Part shown: positions 22,350-25,750 of the stretch, piece by piece | Numbering within the stretch: position 1 is the stretch's first letter | How the letters are laid out: each line of letters starts with the position of its first letter | Source: a virus | Reading direction: 5' to 3' (one strand) | IMG/VR virus record: IMGVR_UViG_3300032342_000061 | Location: 1-25,750 of that record | DNA length: 25,750 bases | Translations under genes and position numbers: made by a program | The notes under the pieces: generated by a model | Told to the model about the DNA's origin: nothing | Databases searched by the model: none | Seen by the model: the letters and a program-made list of their open reading frames with translations, nothing else

Positions 22350-24938
22350 ATGAGCTACATCTCTTCAATAAGAAAAGGCAACAGTGTCATTGTCTGGGAA
22401 CGTGATGAATCCGGACGTCGTGCTGTAAGCCATAAAGCTCCATTTTACTTTTATGTCGAAGATCTTGAAGGTACTGAACGAAGTATTTTTGGTACTCCTC
22501 TAAAAAGGTATGATTTTGATACATACGAAGATTTTGTCAAGTCTAGAACTGAATATCAGTCAAGACGTATGCGATTGTACGAGTCTGATATCCCACCTGA
22601 AGTCAAAATTCTTTCTGAACTGTATTACAATAGACCAACTCCAAAACTGAATATCACGCTGTTTGATATTGAGGTCGACTATAACGAAAAGATTGGTTTT
22701 CCGAGTCCATCAAACCCCTATGCTCCCGTTTGTGCTGTGTCTATCTATCATGTATGGCAGGACCGTTCTGTTGTTTATGTAGTTCCTCCTCCAGGTTGGG
22801 ATGAAAAGACGTTTGATCCCTCATTAAGAGACCTTTCAGAGGTTGTCATATGTCGTAACGAGTTTGACTTGTTATTGTACTTTTTAGCCGAAATTGAAGA
22901 CACTGATATTCTCAGTGGTTGGAATAGTGGCTTCTTCGACATTCCGTACCTATGTAAACGAATTGAATCCGAACTTGGACGAACCCATCTTCGTAGGATG
23001 TCATTTGCTCAGGCAGAGGTTCCAAGATATAGGGATGTTGAGCTATTTGGTAGAATACAAACAACTGCAGAACTATCAGGTCGAGTGCATCTTGACTATC
23101 TTGACCTATTTAAGAAGTATGAAATGACACAACGCCCGTCATATAAGTTGGAGTCGATTGCAGAAGAGGTTCTTCCACATCTGCCAAAATTATCGTTTAG
23201 TGGTACGCTTGCTCAATTATACAAAAACAACTTTAATCATTTTGTTCGATACAACGTTCGTGATACGGAAATTCTGAAAGGTTTGGAAGAAAAGTTAGGA
23301 TACGTCAACCTAGCAAATATGATGTGTCATATTTCACTTACGCAGTTTAGAAACGTTTTTGGGACGTTGCAATTGTTTGACATGGCGATTGTTAACTATT
23401 GTCATTATGATCTTGGTGGTCTACGAGTTCCTGACTATCAACAATCTACTGAGGACAGACAAATTCAAGGTGCGTATGTTCTGGTTCCACAGATGGGTCT
23501 TCATGAATGGATCGGTAGCATAGACATCAACTCTCTGTATCCATCGTCGATTCGTAGTTTAAACCTTAGTCCCGAAACTGTAATAGGACAATTTGATGGA
23601 ACATTTAGAGATTGGGACGAATTGGTTGATAATAGCAACACAACACTTGTTCTCAAGTACGACAATGGTATTGAGGAAGAGAGAACAGCAAAAGAATGGA
23701 GAGAGTTTCTAAAGAGCAAGAAGTGGGCTGTATCTGGATACGGGACTGTATTTGATCAAAACAAACCTGGTATTGTTCCAATGATTCTTGCATCTTGGTA
23801 CAAACAAAGAAAAGACTATCAGAAACTTAAAGCACAGGCATATGAAGCAGGAGATCATGAACAATCAGGATACTATGATCGTCTTCAGTATGTGTACAAA
23901 ATTAAATTGAACTCATGTTATGGTGCACTAACAAACTTTTATTTTAGGTTCTTCGATTTGAGATTTGGTGAGTCTACGACTGCTACTGGACGAATGATTC
24001 TAAGACATCAAATTCGTAAGGTTGCAGAACTACTTGATGGAAACTATAACATTGACCTTCCTCTATCAGAAGATGATCTCGCTGATACACATGGTAAGTT
24101 CCCATCAGATTCTATAATCTATGGAGACACAGATTCAGTCTATTTTAAGACACACGCAGATGATAAACAACAAGCAGTGATGGTTGCTGATGAGGTTGCG
24201 AAGCAGGTTAATCAATCGTTCAATACGTTTATGCAGGACGCGTTTTTATGTAGTTCTGGTTTTGATGATATTATCAAGGCCGGTCGGGAAGTCGTTGCCG
24301 ATCGTGGGATCTTTGTTGAAAAGAAACGATATGTTCTTCACGTTGTCGATCTAGATGGTAATCCAACAGACAAACTCAAGACGATGGGTCTTGAGATGAA
24401 AAAGACGACAACACCAAAGTCCGTGCAGAACTTTCTTTCAGCAACAATTGAGATGATTCTAAAGGGTTGTCAATGGAATGATGTTGAACGACATGTGATT
24501 GACTTTCGAGATAAGGCAATTGATGTAATGGAGGTGTTTGATATCGGTCTGCCAAAAGGGTGTAACAAAGTAGAGGAGTATACCCGAAACTTTAAAGATG
24601 ATCCAAAAACAAGAATTCCAGGTCATATAGCCGCTGCAATTCATTATAATCTATGTTTGGATGAATATGATGACCATAGTAGTCCACCAATTATTTCAGG
24701 AATGAAAATTAAAGTGTTCTATTTGAAGAGGGATTACGGTCGGTTCCATTCGATTGCGCTACCAACCGATATTGACGTGATACCACAATGGTTTCTCGAT
24801 GAGTACCAACCAGTCGTCGATCGTTATAAACAGGCCGAACGGCTTGTTGATGATAATTTGAAACTTGTGTTTAAGGCAATACGTAAAGAAGTACCAACAA
24901 GACAAATAGTCTTGTTTGACGATATATTTGGATTTTGA
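22350..24938 (+). CDS. 43: DNA polymerase gp43 (family B)
   Basis: Replicative polymerase with proofreading, 862 residues (T4 gp43, 898). Exonuclease motifs: LFDIEVDY (Asp106, Glu108), GWNSGFFDIPYL (Asp197) and YNVRDTEIL (Asp305). Polymerase motifs: A, SIDINSLYPSSIRSLNLSPE (Asp392); B, KIKLNSCYGALTN (near 517-529); C, YGDTDSVYF (Asp593, Asp595). The C-terminus RQIVLFDDIFGF corresponds to the clamp-binding tail of T4 gp43 (SLDFLFG). All catalytic residues are present. The ribosome site TAGGAG lies an unusually long 13 bases from the ATG and inside the end of a palindrome, which suggests controlled translation; T4 gp43 is known to repress its own mRNA. The stop nearly touches the gp45 start. 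Confidence 0.97.
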   Translation: MSYISSIRKGNSVIVWERDESGRRAVSHKAPFYFYVEDLEGTERSIFGTPLKRYDFDTYEDFVKSRTEYQSRRMRLYESDIPPEVKILSELYYNRPTPKLNITLFDIEVDYNEKIGFPSPSNPYAPVCAVSIYHVWQDRSVVYVVPPPGWDEKTFDPSLRDLSEVVICRNEFDLLLYFLAEIEDTDILSGWNSGFFDIPYLCKRIESELGRTHLRRMSFAQAEVPRYRDVELFGRIQTTAELSGRVHLDYLDLFKKYEMTQRPSYKLESIAEEVLPHLPKLSFSGTLAQLYKNNFNHFVRYNVRDTEILKGLEEKLGYVNLANMMCHISLTQFRNVFGTLQLFDMAIVNYCHYDLGGLRVPDYQQSTEDRQIQGAYVLVPQMGLHEWIGSIDINSLYPSSIRSLNLSPETVIGQFDGTFRDWDELVDNSNTTLVLKYDNGIEEERTAKEWREFLKSKKWAVSGYGTVFDQNKPGIVPMILASWYKQRKDYQKLKAQAYEAGDHEQSGYYDRLQYVYKIKLNSCYGALTNFYFRFFDLRFGESTTATGRMILRHQIRKVAELLDGNYNIDLPLSEDDLADTHGKFPSDSIIYGDTDSVYFKTHADDKQQAVMVADEVAKQVNQSFNTFMQDAFLCSSGFDDIIKAGREVVADRGIFVEKKRYVLHVVDLDGNPTDKLKTMGLEMKKTTTPKSVQNFLSATIEMILKGCQWNDVERHVIDFRDKAIDVMEVFDIGLPKGCNKVEEYTRNFKDDPKTRIPGHIAAAIHYNLCLDEYDDHSSPPIISGMKIKVFYLKRDYGRFHSIALPTDIDVIPQWFLDEYQPVVDRYKQAERLVDDNLKLVFKAIRKEVPTRQIVLFDDIFGF

Positions 24939-24940
24939 TT

Positions 24941-25651
24941 ATGAAACTACTAGAAGATGTTGTGTTATATATTAAGAATGCTGTTGCTACGGCGAAACTT
25001 GTTGGGGTAGAAGGAGTTGTTATTGAACGCAATCTCGTGGCGGCAATGAACGAACAACGAACAGCAGTGATTCTCGAACTCGATGATAAGGTGGATCTTC
25101 CATTTGATCGTATAACAATTGATCGTTTTGATCTATTTTTGTCAAGATTGGCACTTGTTGAAGGACAAGAAAAGTTTGAAGTTGAGTATCTTGTATCACC
25201 AAAGACAAATGAAGCACAACTATTAACAATGAAGTGTAAAGGAACGAAAGTTGAGTATAGATGTGCAAATCCGAAAACTGTTAAGACACCACCGCGTGAG
25301 TTGAAGGAACAATTCAACTATGCAACAACTCTTACTGCTGATGCTGTACAATTATTAGCGAAGGGTATGGCAGCGATGAAGTCTGATTCAATAACACTCG
25401 TCAGTAATGATAGTGGTGTTATGATGGAACTTGTTGATGGAAATGGTGATGTATTCTCACATAAGTTTGCAGAACGTGCTGAAAACGTTGTTAATGAAGA
25501 TGAGCCAGCAAACTTTGTTCATCGTTATGAAGCCAAATTATTGCTAACGATGATGAAACACGATCCACAAGCAACGATTCTTGTTAGTAAACGTGGTTTG
25601 TTGCTATTCACTATAAATGACGTTAATGTATACGTCCTTCCGCAAGTTTAA
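24941..25651 (+). CDS. 45: DNA polymerase sliding clamp gp45
   Basis: A 236-residue clamp (T4 gp45, 228 aa), the trimeric ring that tethers gp43. In T4 it also activates late transcription. The N-terminal half (KLLEDVVLYIKNAVATAKLV, MTMKCKGTKVEYRCANP-like strands) and the second half beginning FNYATTLTADAVQLLAKGMA repeat the two-domain clamp fold; the latter corresponds to T4 FPVASAVTEIKAEDLQQLLR. The protein is diverged, so the call also rests on position directly after gp43. The start chosen is the ATG at 24941, 2 bases after the gp43 stop, with a weak GGA upstream; coupling to gp43 is likely. The in-frame TTG at 24935 is less likely. Confidence 0.85.
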   Translation: MKLLEDVVLYIKNAVATAKLVGVEGVVIERNLVAAMNEQRTAVILELDDKVDLPFDRITIDRFDLFLSRLALVEGQEKFEVEYLVSPKTNEAQLLTMKCKGTKVEYRCANPKTVKTPPRELKEQFNYATTLTADAVQLLAKGMAAMKSDSITLVSNDSGVMMELVDGNGDVFSHKFAERAENVVNEDEPANFVHRYEAKLLLTMMKHDPQATILVSKRGLLLFTINDVNVYVLPQV

Positions 25652-25664
25652 TAAGGAGACTACT

Positions 25665-25750
25665 ATGTATCTTGGTGAACGCATCCATCGATACGCGAAA
25701 CGTTATTTTGAAAAGAATAACGGTAAAGTGTATTATCCATATCCTACAGT
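25665..25750 (+). CDS. Start of an unidentified gene (cut by window edge)
   Basis: Twenty-eight codons of an open frame starting MYLGERIHRYAKRYFEKNNG and continuing KVYYPYPT, basic and aromatic. A strong ribosome site (AAGGAG, 6 bases before the ATG) starts 2 bases after the gp45 stop. In T4 the clamp-loader genes 44 and 62 follow gp45, but this beginning does not look like them. The basic helix could belong to a small DNA-binding protein. Too short to assign. Confidence 0.6.
   Translation, partial: MYLGERIHRYAKRYFEKNNGKVYYPYPT

Noticed and set aside
1-25750. tRNA genes, CRISPR arrays, insertion sequences, integrase or attachment sites
   Set aside because: No cloverleaf, repeat-spacer array, transposase or recombinase was seen; the only mobile element found is the homing endonuclease.

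Overview
This window comes from a T4-superfamily myovirus (contractile-tailed dsDNA phage). The evidence is a set of T4 signature proteins: major capsid gp23, scaffold gp22, prohead protease gp21, a gp67-like core protein, portal gp20, recombination nuclease gp46/gp47, late sigma gp55, DsbA, DNA polymerase gp43 and clamp gp45. Exact or near T4-type late promoters (TATAAATA, GATAAATA) sit in front of the virion genes. The DNA is AT-rich. The divergence from T4 suggests an environmental, possibly marine, T4-like phage, but no gene here fixes the host. No tRNA, rRNA, CRISPR or insertion sequence was seen.

Layout. (1) 1-4385, minus strand: head module in T4 order, transcribed 20-67-21-22-23, with gp23 cut by the window edge. 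(2) 4447-7939, minus: a saccharopine-dehydrogenase-like metabolic gene, then a long coiled-coil protein that is the likely tail tape measure. (3) 8056-9074, plus: gp26-like and gp51-like frames joined by a canonical -1 frameshift signal. (4) 9071-13210, mixed strands: an Fe-S XPD/DinG-type helicase, a nucleotidyltransferase whose first ten residues resemble the T4 capsid-targeting sequence, a membrane protein, an acidic late protein and a RuvC-type resolvase. (5) 13237-17238: gp46, gp47 and gp55 on the minus strand, interrupted by a plus-strand GIY-YIG homing endonuclease. (6) 17358-21149, plus: baseplate genes (gp48-like, gp53-like, a large hub-like protein). (7) 21199-25750, plus: a leader ORF, DsbA, a membrane-anchored transglycosylase, gp43, gp45 and the start of one more gene.

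Regulation. Host-type sigma70 promoters (near-perfect -35/-10 pairs) drive the helicase, gp55 and gp43. T4-type late promoters, read by RNA polymerase carrying gp55, drive the head genes, the tape measure, the nucleotidyltransferase and the acidic protein. Two strong rho-independent terminators close minus-strand units, and one of them lies inside the coding sequence of the convergent plus-strand gene.

Most interesting points: the gp26/gp51 frameshift cassette; the nucleotidyltransferase that looks packaged in the capsid; the palindrome around the gp43 promoter that would hide the gp43 ribosome site only on read-through mRNA; the homing endonuclease abutting a gp55 that lacks the expected clamp-binding tail; and the metabolic gene inside the structural block. 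Functions come from recognising motifs by eye; no database search was run.
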